A DNA stretch of 64,000 nt from JAOUEA01 sp038249195 (GCA_038249195.1 JBBRWM010000003.1:124001-188000), one strand, 5' to 3'; numbered from the stretch's first letter, positions 1 to 9,223 are shown. The notes: a model not told the origin generated them from the letters alone. Made by a program: numbers and translations.

Positions 1-549
1 AACGTCGACGAGGTGGACGAACATCCATTCTTGAAGGAGAACCGCGACCTGACCCGGGAGGCCTTCGCGCGTCACATCCCCTACCTCGGGATCTGCCTGG
101 GCGCCCAGATGCTGGCACGGGCGCTCGATGCACCCGTGGGGCGCGCCCACGTCAAGGAGATCGGTTTCGAGCCCGTTCGGCCCTCGCCTGCGGCGGCCGA
201 CGATCCCCTGCTGTCCGTGTGGGCCGACGGCGATCCCGTATTCCAGTGGCACCAGGACACGATCGAGCTCCCGCCGGGGGGAGAGCTGCTCGCGACGGGC
301 GACCACATCCCCGTGCAGGCCTATCGCGTGGGGGACTCGGCCTGGGCCACGCAGTTCCACCTCGAGATCGACGCGGCCGAGCTGGAACTCTGGCTCGACG
401 AGGTCCGCGACGTGGACCTCGAGACGATGTGGGGGAAGTCGCACGAGACGCTGCGCGCGGAGGCCGCCACGCACATGGCAGCGCACGAGGTGCGGGGCGC
501 CGAGCTGTTCGCCCGCTTCGGCCGGATCGCCGCGGAGCGGGCCCCGTGA
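1..549 (+). CDS. Class I glutamine amidotransferase, GMP-synthase-like (5' truncated)
   Basis: The reading frame is open from base 1, so the N-terminus lies outside the window. The first visible GTG (13) is probably internal, because the nucleophile elbow GICLGAQ, normally near residue 80-90 of this family, comes only about 30 residues in. The catalytic Cys is in that motif, and the His and Glu of the triad are in QFHLE. It resembles stand-alone GATase proteins of the GMP synthase-like group, which hydrolyse glutamine or related gamma-glutamyl amides; the true substrate is unknown. Its stop overlaps the next start (GTGA). It is the first visible gene of a tightly packed operon that ends with a peptide ABC transporter, so a role in amide or peptide scavenging is an inference from context. 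Confidence 0.8.
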   Translation, partial: NVDEVDEHPFLKENRDLTREAFARHIPYLGICLGAQMLARALDAPVGRAHVKEIGFEPVRPSPAAADDPLLSVWADGDPVFQWHQDTIELPPGGELLATGDHIPVQAYRVGDSAWATQFHLEIDAAELELWLDEVRDVDLETMWGKSHETLRAEAATHMAAHEVRGAELFARFGRIAAERAP

Positions 550-1376
550 GCTCCCCCTTCCGGCCCCTCGTGGCCGTGGCGGCCTATCACCTCGGAGAAG
601 GCCGCGTGCCGCGCTGGCCCGACGGCGGATACGGCGTGCCGGCTCCCTACATCGACGCCCTGCGTCGAGCGGGCGCACGGACCGCCATCGTGTGCCCGGG
701 GGAGCAGGGCGAGCCCGAAGAGCTCCTCGAGCCCTTCCACGGCCTCGTGCTCGTCGGGGGTGGCGACGTGGACCCCGCCCGCTACGAGGCCGTGCCAGAC
801 GCCGAGCACAACTACGGGGTGGAGCCCGATCGCGATGCGTTCGAGACCGCGCTGCTGCTGGCGGCCGACCGGCTGCACGTTCCCACGCTTTGCATCTGCC
901 GGGGCATGCAGATCATGAACGTCGCGTACGGCGGCACGCTCCATCAGCATCTGCCTGGGCTTCCGGGGTTGCTGGAGCACGGCGTGCCGGTCGAGGACAC
1001 GATCACCACCCACGCCGTAACGCCCGTGCCGGGGACCTTGCTGTCCGCGGTCACCAAGTCGGGTGGTCTGGCCTGCACGTCGCACCACCATCAGGGCGTC
1101 GACCGGATCGGGGATGGACTGGTGGTAGCCGGACGCAGCCCCGACGGCCTCGTAGAAGCCCTGCAGCGACCCGTCCCGGATGGGCTCACGAACATCAGCG
1201 AAGCAAACGTGACCTGGATGCTCGGCGTGCAGTGGCACCCGGAGGAGACCGCCGACACCGATCCTGCGCAGCAGTCCCTGTTCGACGCGCTCGTGAACCT
1301 CGCCCGGCTGCGCGGAACGCGGGCGTTGGGGACGGGCGCCCGGGTGCAGACGTCCGGGATGGTCGCCAGCCCATGA
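546..1376 (+). CDS. Gamma-glutamyl-gamma-aminobutyrate hydrolase-like (peptidase C26)
   Basis: 276 residues starting at a GTG that overlaps the previous stop. The nucleophile elbow CRGMQ places the catalytic Cys at about residue 118; the VQWHPEE motif supplies His and Glu. An early GGGDVDP loop is also typical of the PuuD/peptidase C26 family, which cleaves gamma-glutamyl amide bonds, for example in gamma-glutamyl-GABA during putrescine breakdown, or trims gamma-glutamyl tails. No other putrescine pathway gene is visible, so I do not assign puuD. The following S66 peptidase and peptide importer suggest turnover of gamma-glutamyl-containing peptides, possibly cell-wall fragments. Cytosolic: no signal peptide is seen. 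Confidence 0.85.
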   Translation: MSSPFRPLVAVAAYHLGEGRVPRWPDGGYGVPAPYIDALRRAGARTAIVCPGEQGEPEELLEPFHGLVLVGGGDVDPARYEAVPDAEHNYGVEPDRDAFETALLLAADRLHVPTLCICRGMQIMNVAYGGTLHQHLPGLPGLLEHGVPVEDTITTHAVTPVPGTLLSAVTKSGGLACTSHHHQGVDRIGDGLVVAGRSPDGLVEALQRPVPDGLTNISEANVTWMLGVQWHPEETADTDPAQQSLFDALVNLARLRGTRALGTGARVQTSGMVASP

Positions 1377-2344
1377 ACGTCGCCGCGACCCGCCTCGGGC
1401 CACCCCTGCCGGCGGGCGGAACCATCGGGGTGTGTGCGCCCTCTGGACCCTACTTCAATCGCAGCGACATCCTGCGACCCGTCGAGTGGTGGGAGGCGAA
1501 GGGCTACCGGGTGCGGCTCACCGACGGCGTATGGGCCCAGGACGACTACGTTGCGGGCGAGCCCGAGACCCGCGCCGCGGATCTCAACGCGCTGTTCGCC
1601 GACCCCGGGGTGGATGTGATCCAGGTGCTGTGGGGCGGCACCGGGGCCATGGAGATCCTGCCGTTCCTGGACTACGAAGCGATCGCCGCCAACCCGAAGG
1701 CGCTGATGGGGTACTCGGACATCACGAGCCTGCACATCGCGCTGCGGCAGGAGAGCGGGCTCGCCACGCTGCACGGCCCGGGCCTGAGCTCCATGGGGAT
1801 CCCCGAGCGGACGGAGTTCACGTGGAACTCTGCATTGGAAGGCTTCACGAAGGGCGGCGCGGGTCCGGTGCCGCGTGACCCCGACGACCCGTACGTGCGG
1901 GCGATCGCCCCCGGGGCCGCGACCGCTCCCGTCGTCGGGGGCAACCTCTTCACCTTCGTTCACCTGCTCGGCACGCCCTGGGATCCGGTGTTCGACGACG
2001 CGATCCTGTTCTTCGAAGAGGTCGACGAACCGCCCTACATCATCGAGGTGCACCTGCGCCAACTGTTGTTGGCCGGCAAGCTCGAACGGGTCCGCGGGGT
2101 GGTCGTGGGTGAGATGGCCCGGTGCGACTGGCGCGCGGAGCGGCCCGAGACGCCACGGACGCGATCCCTGGAGGATGTGCTGGAACGGTGTCTAGGCCCG
2201 CTGGGCGTTCCCGTGCTATACAAGCTTCCACTTGGGCACGGGAAACATCTGGCAACGATCCCGCTGGGGGTGCAGGCAACGATAGACGCGGACACCAGAA
2301 CGTTCACGATCGACGAGCCCGGCGTCGCCGGGATACGTACGTAG
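1373..2344 (+). CDS. LD-carboxypeptidase / MccF-like serine peptidase (S66)
   Basis: 323 residues; the ATG overlaps the previous TGA (ATGA). The family features are visible: an N-terminal GVCAPSGP segment, the nucleophile motif GYSDIT (Ser at about residue 115), the central GGNLFTF and ILFFEEVDE segments carrying the catalytic Glu region, and a late GHG motif with the His. S66 enzymes include cytosolic LD-carboxypeptidases, which release the terminal D-Ala from murein tetrapeptides during recycling, and MccF, which inactivates microcin C-type peptidyl-nucleotides. The next five genes form an oligopeptide importer, so this enzyme probably processes what that transporter brings in. Which of the two activities applies cannot be read from sequence alone. 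Confidence 0.88.
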   Translation: MNVAATRLGPPLPAGGTIGVCAPSGPYFNRSDILRPVEWWEAKGYRVRLTDGVWAQDDYVAGEPETRAADLNALFADPGVDVIQVLWGGTGAMEILPFLDYEAIAANPKALMGYSDITSLHIALRQESGLATLHGPGLSSMGIPERTEFTWNSALEGFTKGGAGPVPRDPDDPYVRAIAPGAATAPVVGGNLFTFVHLLGTPWDPVFDDAILFFEEVDEPPYIIEVHLRQLLLAGKLERVRGVVVGEMARCDWRAERPETPRTRSLEDVLERCLGPLGVPVLYKLPLGHGKHLATIPLGVQATIDADTRTFTIDEPGVAGIRT

Positions 2345-2383
2345 GTCTGAACGACGTAGCCGACGAATGACGGAGGGCTCAGG

Positions 2384-4303
2384 ATGACAGGTGCGCAGCG
2401 CAGCAAGCCGAGGGATGGCCGCACGCACAGATTGCGCCGAAGCGTGGCGGGGCTCACGGTGATCGGGGTGCTCGCGGGCGTTGCCCTCACCGGAACCGCG
2501 TTCGCCCAGGACACGAGCGTCTCTCCGAGCGCTTCGGCCTCCACGTCGAGCGGACCCTCGCAGTTCATCTACGGCGACACCAGCGAGCCGAGCTCCCTGA
2601 ACCCCATGGTCGGATATCTCGGGACCGACTACGTGATCTGGGCCATGAGCTACGACATCCCCATCAACTTCAACACGCCCGACCTCGGTCCCGATCTCGA
2701 GCACTCCATCGTCACCGGGGTCGAAACCAGCAACGATGGCATGCAGTTCACCTACACCATGCGTGACGGGATGAAGTGGTCAGACGGCATGCCCTTCACC
2801 GCCAACGACGTGGCGTGGACGCTGAACTACTACAAGGCCCACAAGATCTCGAACTACTACGCCGACACGAGCCTGATCAAGCACGTGGACGTCGTCGACG
2901 ACACGCACTTCGTGATCAACTCCATCCAGCCCACGTCCGTGTACAGCGGGGCGACGGTGTTCATGTACGAGTACATCCTTCCCGAGCACATCTGGTCCAA
3001 GCTCGACGAGCCGAAGAAGTTCCAGAACGTCCCGGCGGTAGGATCGGGCCCGTACGTCATCACCTCGTACAAGCAGGGCCAGGCCGTGACCCTTAAGAGG
3101 AATCCCTACTACTGGGGACTCGATGCCGGGCTCACCCCCACGTTCGACGAAATCATCTACGAGAGCTTCAACGACGAGAACCAGGAAGCAGCGGCTCTGC
3201 AGCAGGGCGAGATCGACTTCGGGTACTTCGACTCCGCGAACATCCTGAACTCGCTCAAGAACAAGCCGAACGTCGAAACCCATGCGGCCACCGTGCCGAG
3301 CTTCGACGAGTTGGGGTTCAACAGCGGCTCCGCATTCCAGACCGACAAGGCCGGTGGGTTCTCGCCCCACGGGACCGGCAGCCACGCGGTGTCCGACCCC
3401 GCGTTCCGCAGGGCGGTGACGATGGCGGTCAACAAGCAAGCGCTGGTTGATAACGTCCTGTTGGGGTACGGCCTCCCGGCCGACTCACCCGTCCAGCCGG
3501 GCGCCACGACCGGCGAGTGGACGCCCGGACCCGACCTGCCCGACCTCTCGTTCAACCCCGACAATGCGAAGGCCGCCCTCGCGGATGCCGGATACACCGA
3601 CACGGACGGCGATGGCATCGTGAACGATCCGGTGACGGGGGAGAACGTCGTCCTTCGATACTTCACAAGGACCTCGGACGAGAACTCGATCAACGCGTCG
3701 CAGTACGTCTCATCGTGGTTCAAGAACGTGGGTGTGGGCACGAAGGTGCAGGCCGTGAGCACGAGCAAGCTCACCAGCATCATCGAGGCCGGCAACTACG
3801 ACCTGTTCCACTGGGGCTGGTATCCCAATCCGGATCCGAACTACATCCTGAAGATCTTCACGTGCAGCGAGCGTGCACCGGACGCCACCACCTACGGCAA
3901 CAACGACAGCTACTTCTGCGATCCGAGCTACGACAAGCTCTACGACGAGACATTGAGCGCCACCGACCCGGCCAAGCGGAACGATCTCGTGCATCAGGCG
4001 CAGGACACGCTGTACAACGAGGCCCCCTACCTGATGCTGTACTACGGCCAGGTCCTGGAGGCGTACCGGAGCGACAAGGTCGGGGACTTCCTCGTCCAGC
4101 CTTCGCCCGACGGCGACCTGCTGGCTACCTACGGCCCCTTCTCGTTCATCAACATCGCGCCGCCAACGGGTGCCACGGGAGAGTCGTCGTCCTCGGGAGC
4201 ATCGAGCACCGTGTGGATCCTCATCGCCCTCGCGGTGATCGCGGTCATCGTGGTGGCCGTCCTCTTGAGCAGGAGGAAGGAACGGGACGAAGACGAGGCG
4301 TGA
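2384..4303 (+). CDS. ABC transporter peptide-binding protein (SBP_bac_5) with C-terminal membrane anchor
   Basis: 639 residues; the ATG is preceded by a GGAGGG ribosome site. A basic N-terminus and hydrophobic core end in AFA before Gln, a likely signal peptidase I site near residue 41. The body is a family 5 extracellular solute-binding protein of the DppA/OppA type, which captures di- or oligopeptides and delivers them to the permease pair encoded next. It carries an acidic TDTDGDG segment that looks like a calcium-binding loop. Unusually, it ends in a Ser-rich linker, a hydrophobic stretch of about 20 residues and a short RRKERDEDEA tail. It is therefore probably tethered by a C-terminal membrane helix rather than by an N-terminal lipid; no lipobox Cys is present. 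Confidence 0.93.
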   Translation: MTGAQRSKPRDGRTHRLRRSVAGLTVIGVLAGVALTGTAFAQDTSVSPSASASTSSGPSQFIYGDTSEPSSLNPMVGYLGTDYVIWAMSYDIPINFNTPDLGPDLEHSIVTGVETSNDGMQFTYTMRDGMKWSDGMPFTANDVAWTLNYYKAHKISNYYADTSLIKHVDVVDDTHFVINSIQPTSVYSGATVFMYEYILPEHIWSKLDEPKKFQNVPAVGSGPYVITSYKQGQAVTLKRNPYYWGLDAGLTPTFDEIIYESFNDENQEAAALQQGEIDFGYFDSANILNSLKNKPNVETHAATVPSFDELGFNSGSAFQTDKAGGFSPHGTGSHAVSDPAFRRAVTMAVNKQALVDNVLLGYGLPADSPVQPGATTGEWTPGPDLPDLSFNPDNAKAALADAGYTDTDGDGIVNDPVTGENVVLRYFTRTSDENSINASQYVSSWFKNVGVGTKVQAVSTSKLTSIIEAGNYDLFHWGWYPNPDPNYILKIFTCSERAPDATTYGNNDSYFCDPSYDKLYDETLSATDPAKRNDLVHQAQDTLYNEAPYLMLYYGQVLEAYRSDKVGDFLVQPSPDGDLLATYGPFSFINIAPPTGATGESSSSGASSTVWILIALAVIAVIVVAVLLSRRKERDEDEA

Positions 4304-4346
4304 GCGGACCGGGCTGAGACCCACCGGCTGAGGAACGGGAGGGGTC

Positions 4347-5330
4347 GTGGGATCGAGGAGCTACCTGCTATCGAAGATACTGCAGGCATTGCTCACGCTC
4401 CTGTTCGTGCTCTTCGTCAACTTCTTCCTGTTCCGACTCCTCGGAGATCCGGCGACCCAGCTGCTCCGCGGCGGACAGGGCGCCTCAAAGGCCACCGTGG
4501 CCGAACTGCAGAAAGAGCTCGGACTCGATCTGCCGGTGCCCCAGCAATTCTTGAACTACATCAAGCAGACCGCGCAGGGCCACCTCGGTTACTCGTTCGT
4601 GAACAACGAACCGGTCAGCACCACGATCGCCGGGAAGGTCTGGCCCACCATCCTGCTGATCGGCGGTTCCACCATCGCGTCGATCGCCATCGGGATCTGG
4701 ATCGGCATCTCCCAGGGGTGGCGGCGGGGGACAGGCTACGACAAGGGCCTGCTCGGGTTCACCATGTTCACGTACTCCATGCCGGAGTTCTGGTTCGGCA
4801 TGCTCATGATCATGGCCTTCGCCGTGGGCGTCGGCCCCTTCCCGGCTATCTTCCCCACCGGCGGGTACGAGACGCTCGGTGCGGGCTACACGGGGTTGCA
4901 CCACGTGACGGATGTCATGAACCACATGGTGCTGCCCTTCTTCGTGCTCACGGTGTCCTACCTCGGTGAGTATTCCCTGATCATGCGGTCCTCGCTCCTG
5001 GAGACGCTGGGGGAGGACTACGTCCAGTTGGCGCGCGCCAAGGGTCTGCGGGACAAGAACGTCCGGCAGCACCACGCGGTGCCCAACGCGCTCCTGCCGG
5101 TCATGACGGTCACGATCCTGTCGCTGGGGTTCGTCATCTCGGGCGCCATCACGATCGAGCTGATCTTCAACTGGCCGGGCCTGGGGTTGCTCACGGCCGT
5201 CGCGATCAACGACCGGAACTTCCCCCTGCTGCAGGGACTGTTCCTGATCTTCAGCGTCGCGATCATCGTGGCGAATCTCATCGCGGACCTTACCTATTCC
5301 TACCTCGACCCCCGGGTGAGGGCCGCGTAG
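4347..5330 (+). CDS. Peptide ABC transporter permease, DppB/OppB type
   Basis: 327 residues from a GTG with a GGGAGGGG ribosome site just upstream. Hydrophobic segments fit the six-helix BPD_transp_1 permease fold. The cytoplasmic EAA loop is visible in the YVQLARAKGLRDKNVR region, followed by the conserved HAVPNALLP, where the coupling helix contacts the ATPases. The N-terminal half contains the usual long periplasmic stretch (GDPATQLLRGG). It is the first membrane subunit of the importer and lies 43 bases after the binding-protein gene, with the partner permease starting directly at its stop codon. Confidence 0.93.
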   Translation: MGSRSYLLSKILQALLTLLFVLFVNFFLFRLLGDPATQLLRGGQGASKATVAELQKELGLDLPVPQQFLNYIKQTAQGHLGYSFVNNEPVSTTIAGKVWPTILLIGGSTIASIAIGIWIGISQGWRRGTGYDKGLLGFTMFTYSMPEFWFGMLMIMAFAVGVGPFPAIFPTGGYETLGAGYTGLHHVTDVMNHMVLPFFVLTVSYLGEYSLIMRSSLLETLGEDYVQLARAKGLRDKNVRQHHAVPNALLPVMTVTILSLGFVISGAITIELIFNWPGLGLLTAVAINDRNFPLLQGLFLIFSVAIIVANLIADLTYSYLDPRVRAA

Positions 5331-6284
5331 ATGGCCACGACACAGACCTCGCCCACCCCGCCGGACGCCGAGATCCCGCTCGTCATCCCCGATCCCAAGA
5401 AGCTCGTCCGCAAGCGCCGCCGCGAATCGCGAGCGCGCCTGTGGCGTGAATTCCGCAAGAACAAGATGGGGATGGCCGGACTGATCATCTTGGTGTTCTT
5501 CTTCGCGGTCGCCATCCTCGCCCCCCTGCTCGCGAGCCGCTGCTACCTCGACGTGACCTGTCCGCTCAATGGGAAGGCGCTGCAGCCGCCCACGGCCAAC
5601 TACCCCTTCTGGTTCGGGACCGACAACCTCGGACGGCCCGTGCTGCCGCAGACGGTGTACGGAGCACAGGTCTCCCTGTTGGTCGGCTTGATCGGCACGT
5701 TCATGACGATGGTGTTGGGTACCCTCGTGGGCCTGGTCGCGGGGTTCCGCGGCGGGTGGACGGAGAAGGTCCTCATGTCGGTCACGGACTGGATCCTCGT
5801 GATCCCGTTCCTCCCACTCGCGATCGTCCTTGCCACGGTCCTCGGGCCATCGTTCCTCACGATCACGGTGGTCATCGCCATCACCTCGTGGCCGAGCACG
5901 GCCCGGATCATCCGCGCGGAGGTCCTGTCCCTGAAGACCAGGGGCTACGTCGAGCGCTCGCGGGCGCTCGGCGCCCGAGGCGGCTCCATCGTCACGAAGC
6001 ACATCCTGCCCAACGTCGCCCCGCTCGTGTTCGCGAACGCGATCCTCATCGTGGCGGTCGTGATCTTGTCGGAGTCGACGCTCGCGTTCCTGGGCGTCGG
6101 CGATCCCAACCGCGCGTCGTGGGGCAAGCTGCTCGACAACGCGTTCGGCGGCGGCGCCACGTATGCGGGCAACTGGTGGTGGATCGTCCCTCCCGGTCTC
6201 TGCATCGTCCTGGTGGTGCTGGCGTTCACCATGATCGGCTACGCCCTCGACGACGTCCTCAACCCGAAGCTGCGGGCGCGATGA
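5331..6284 (+). CDS. Peptide ABC transporter permease, DppC/OppC type
   Basis: 317 residues; the ATG follows the TAG of the first permease with no gap, indicating translational coupling. The N-terminal FRKNKMGMAGLI segment is the classic OppC/DppC N-terminal motif leading into the first helix. A disulfide-capable pair of Cys (SRCYLDVTCP) sits in the first external loop. The EAA loop is recognisable as YVERSRALGARGGSI followed by KHILPN. Further helices complete the BPD_transp_1 fold. It forms the heterodimeric channel with the preceding subunit and binds the two ATPases encoded next. Confidence 0.93.
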   Translation: MATTQTSPTPPDAEIPLVIPDPKKLVRKRRRESRARLWREFRKNKMGMAGLIILVFFFAVAILAPLLASRCYLDVTCPLNGKALQPPTANYPFWFGTDNLGRPVLPQTVYGAQVSLLVGLIGTFMTMVLGTLVGLVAGFRGGWTEKVLMSVTDWILVIPFLPLAIVLATVLGPSFLTITVVIAITSWPSTARIIRAEVLSLKTRGYVERSRALGARGGSIVTKHILPNVAPLVFANAILIVAVVILSESTLAFLGVGDPNRASWGKLLDNAFGGGATYAGNWWWIVPPGLCIVLVVLAFTMIGYALDDVLNPKLRAR

Positions 6285-7273
6285 GCGTCCTGGAGATCCG
6301 CGACCTGCGCATCACGTACCGGACCCAGGGCGGCCCCGTCCCCGCCGTCCGCGGTGTGAACCTCACGGTCGACAAGGGCGAAGTGCTGGGGCTGGCGGGC
6401 GAGTCGGGCTGCGGCAAGTCCACCATCGCCGGCGCGATCATGCGGCTGCACCCCAAGGGCACCAAGATCGAGGGCGAGATCCTCCTCAACGGCGAGGACA
6501 TCCTCACGATGAAGGCGGGGCGCTTGCGAGCGGTGCGCTGGGCCGGGGCCTCGATGGTCTTCCAGGGGGCGCTGCACGCCCTCAACCCCGTCCGGCGGAT
6601 CGGCGACCAGATCTCCGAGGCGATCGTGGTCCACGGCCAGGCGAACGAGCGCGAGGCGAAGGTCCGCGTGGGCGGGTTGCTCGAGCAGGTGGGCCTGCCC
6701 GCTCGGCGCATGGAGGACTATCCACACGAGCTCTCCGGTGGTCAGAAGCAGCGCGTGATGATCGCGATGGCCCTCGCGTGCGGTCCCTCTATCATCCTGG
6801 CCGACGAACCCACCACCGCGCTCGACGTCATGGTGCAAGCCCAGGTCCTCCGCCTGATGAAGGAGCTTCAGAACGAGCTCGGCCTGTGCATGGTCTTCAT
6901 CACGCACGACCTCTCGGTCCTGGTCGAGGTGTCCGACCGCCTCGCCATCATGTACGCGGGACGGATCGTCGAGGAGGGCCGGGCCGACGAGGTCTTCCAC
7001 GACCCGAAGCACCCATACACCATGGCGCTGTCCGCCGCGTTCCCGGCGATCGGCGACGACCGGTTCCGCAGGAAGCCATCGGGCCTTGGCGGCGACCCGC
7101 CGGACCCGCAGCACGTGCCGGAGGGTTGCACGTTCCACCCACGATGCGAATTCGCCTTCGACGACTGCCGCGTGACGGATCCGGAGCTCTTCGACGCCGG
7201 GGCGGGCCGACGTGCCGCTTGTCTGCTCGTGAAACAGCCGGCGGGGGCGACCAGCCCCGGAGGCGCCGAATGA
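6281..7273 (+). CDS. Peptide ABC transporter ATPase, DppD/OppD type
   Basis: 330 residues; the ATG overlaps the permease stop (ATGA). Walker A is GESGCGKST, the signature is LSGGQKQR, Walker B is ILADEPTTALD and the switch His is in ITHDLSV. The C-terminal extension has the oligopeptide-specific oligo_HPY domain, including HPYT and the Cys-bearing CTFHPRC segment that in this family can bind an iron-sulfur cluster. In the first half VFQGALHALNP carries the Q-loop, with an unusual GALH in place of the common DP. It couples ATP hydrolysis to peptide import together with the ATPase encoded next. Confidence 0.94.
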   Translation: MSVLEIRDLRITYRTQGGPVPAVRGVNLTVDKGEVLGLAGESGCGKSTIAGAIMRLHPKGTKIEGEILLNGEDILTMKAGRLRAVRWAGASMVFQGALHALNPVRRIGDQISEAIVVHGQANEREAKVRVGGLLEQVGLPARRMEDYPHELSGGQKQRVMIAMALACGPSIILADEPTTALDVMVQAQVLRLMKELQNELGLCMVFITHDLSVLVEVSDRLAIMYAGRIVEEGRADEVFHDPKHPYTMALSAAFPAIGDDRFRRKPSGLGGDPPDPQHVPEGCTFHPRCEFAFDDCRVTDPELFDAGAGRRAACLLVKQPAGATSPGGAE

Positions 7274-8316
7274 GCGTGGAGACCCCCCCCGCCTCCACCG
7301 CCGCAGAGACGGTCATCGAGGTCAAGGATCTGCGCGTGACGTTCGCAGGCCGGGTGGGCTTGCTCCAGGGCCTCCGCGGGAAGAAGGCCACGGAGGCCCG
7401 GGCCGTCGACGGCGTCGACCTGAAGATCCGCAAAGGCGAAGTGCTGGCGCTGGCCGGGGAGTCCGGCTGCGGAAAGACCACCACCGCGCGCGCGATCATG
7501 GGGCTGCAGGAGGTCAACGGCGGCGAGGTCCTCTACCGCGGCGAGCCCCTCGGGAACCTCCGCAAGTACCGGCGCAAGGTACAGATGGTCTTCCAGGACC
7601 CGACCGGGACGTTGAACCCGCGCCACACCGTCTACGAGATCGTGGTGGAAGGCCTGCGCATCCACGGCGTGCACAGCGGGCCCAACGGGGAGACCGAGGA
7701 GCAGCTGGTCGCCCGCGCCCTCTCTCGAGCGGGCCTGCGGCCCCCCGAGAAGCTCTTCGAGCGATACCCCCACGAGCTCTCGGGCGGTCAGCGGCAGCGC
7801 GTGGTCATCGCCGGCTGCCTCGTCCTGGAGCCGGAGATCATCGTGGCCGACGAGCCGGTGTCCAACCTCGACGCATCCGTGCGCGGCGAGATCCTGCAGC
7901 TCCTCATGGGCCTGCGCGAGCAGTTCGGCCTCACCATCATCATCGTGACGCACGATCTGGGACTCGCGTGGACGGTCGCGGACCGGGTGGCCATCATGTA
8001 CCTGGGGCGGATCGTGGAGATCGGGCCGACCGAGGAGGTCCTGCTCCGGCCGCTGCATCCCTACACGAAGGCGCTGCTCGACGTGGTGCCGGAGGCCGAG
8101 GGCATCGAACGTCCCATCCTCAAGGGGGAGCCCCCCGACCCGACCCGGATCCCCCCCGGCTGCCGGTTCCATCCCCGCTGCCCGGTCGTGGCCTCCGGGC
8201 TGGCCGAGGAGCTCGGCATCGAGGCGGCCTGTAAGGGCGAGGACCTGCAGCTGCGCGACTACCCCAACGGATCCTCGGCCGCGTGCCACAAGGCCGCGCG
8301 CCAGCTCGACGCCTGA
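7270..8316 (+). CDS. Peptide ABC transporter ATPase, DppF/OppF type
   Basis: 348 residues; ATGA overlap with the preceding ATPase gene. Walker A GESGCGKTT, Q-loop VFQDPTGTLNP, signature LSGGQRQR, Walker B IVADEPVSNLD and switch ITHDL are all intact, and the oligo_HPY tail (HPYTKALL, CRFHPRC) is present. An insertion near residues 26-38 (GRVGLLQGLRGKK) before Walker A is common in DppF proteins. It is the last gene of the importer operon. A nested inverted repeat follows within 100 bases and may end the transcript. Confidence 0.94.
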   Translation: MSVETPPASTAAETVIEVKDLRVTFAGRVGLLQGLRGKKATEARAVDGVDLKIRKGEVLALAGESGCGKTTTARAIMGLQEVNGGEVLYRGEPLGNLRKYRRKVQMVFQDPTGTLNPRHTVYEIVVEGLRIHGVHSGPNGETEEQLVARALSRAGLRPPEKLFERYPHELSGGQRQRVVIAGCLVLEPEIIVADEPVSNLDASVRGEILQLLMGLREQFGLTIIIVTHDLGLAWTVADRVAIMYLGRIVEIGPTEEVLLRPLHPYTKALLDVVPEAEGIERPILKGEPPDPTRIPPGCRFHPRCPVVASGLAEELGIEAACKGEDLQLRDYPNGSSAACHKAARQLDA

Positions 8317-8363
8317 TCACACGCCTACCAGGGAGCGACCGCCGTTCTTGCGTGATGCTCGTC

Positions 8364-8409
8364 AGCCGACCCTCAGACCTCTTGTCCGTGGTCTGCTGAA
8401 GTGTCGGCT
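8364..8409. terminator. Nested inverted repeat between convergent genes, candidate bidirectional terminator
   Basis: Outer arms AGCCGAC (8364-8370) and GTCGGCT (8403-8409) enclose inner arms CAGACC (8374-8379) and GGTCTG (8390-8395). It lies between the end of the importer operon and the converging minus-strand gene, whose stop codon falls in the outer arm. There is no T-run, so intrinsic termination is only a guess. Confidence 0.4.
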
Positions 8410-9121
8410 ATTCGACCTCTGAGCCGACCGTGGGGGATGGCTCCGAGGCAAGCGCGGGGCTCGCCGCTTCGGGGATCTCGACGGTCTCGGCTTCACCCGC
8501 CTTCAGCACGCCCAGGATGGCTTCCATCTCGGCATCGGAGACGTCCGTGGATTGGCGGGGCCCATCCTTGGTACGCGCCTGAGCGAGCAGCGTGCGCAGG
8601 TTCGACTCGGCCATCTCCGCGCGGGCCTCGAGCTCACGCACGCGCTCGGTGAGGGCGCTCGCGCGCTGCTCGGCCTCGTCACGGGCCTGCCGGGCCGCCC
8701 GAGCCTCCTCCCGTGCGTGGCGCAGCCCCACCCGTTGGTCGGACGCTTCGCGCCCCAGCTCGATCATGCGGTCCACGGCCGCCCGCCCGAGGTCAGAGTA
8801 GGCCAGGGATCCACTGCGCGGCCCGGCGTCGGAACGGACGCCGGGCGACCGGCGCCGCCGGACCTGGCGGGTACGCTCCAGCGCCTCGCGTTCCTGCGGA
8901 CCCACGGGCGTGGCGTCGAGCAATCGATAGGACCCTTGGGCAGGCACGAGCCTGCGACGCGAGATGAGGGCGCGAACGGCCCGCGCGGTCGACAGGGCGT
9001 CGGGGAAGCCCAGCTCCCGTCCCAGCTCGGCGGGCGTGACCGTCAGCACGTCGCCAACGGCAACGCGTCCGGCCACGGCCGCGAGGAACCCGTTCACGCG
9101 CTCTAGGCTTTCGTCGTTCAC
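8408..9121 (-). CDS. Uncharacterised protein with N-terminal helix-turn-helix-like segment and coiled coil
   Basis: 237 residues from a GTG. I do not recognise a named family. The first 60 residues (TPAELGRELGFPD, then ARAVRALISRRRLV) look like a small winged-helix or helix-turn-helix fold. A basic linker follows, then residues of about 115-185 form a strongly charged, heptad-like coiled coil rich in Ala, Arg and Glu. The C-terminus is acidic and disordered. A DNA-associated structural or regulatory role is possible but not shown. On the minus strand a CATGAT box lies six bases before the start, matching the spacing of the leaderless promoters seen elsewhere here. It is divergent from the CoA-transferase gene. 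Confidence 0.6.
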   Translation of the reverse strand: MNDESLERVNGFLAAVAGRVAVGDVLTVTPAELGRELGFPDALSTARAVRALISRRRLVPAQGSYRLLDATPVGPQEREALERTRQVRRRRSPGVRSDAGPRSGSLAYSDLGRAAVDRMIELGREASDQRVGLRHAREEARAARQARDEAEQRASALTERVRELEARAEMAESNLRTLLAQARTKDGPRQSTDVSDAEMEAILGVLKAGEAETVEIPEAASPALASEPSPTVGSEVE

Positions 9122-9223
9122 CCCCCCATCATGCCCGAGCAGAGGACTGTCGTGCCAGTGCGCTCGGATACATCCCTCAGGAGGTCAGTGGGGACAGTCA
9201 CGAGCGAAGTAAGGTACGAGCCG

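Noticed and set aside
9131..9223. Upstream ATG for the CoA-transferase
   Set aside because: The 31 extra residues do not resemble the family, which begins right after the ATG at 9224.
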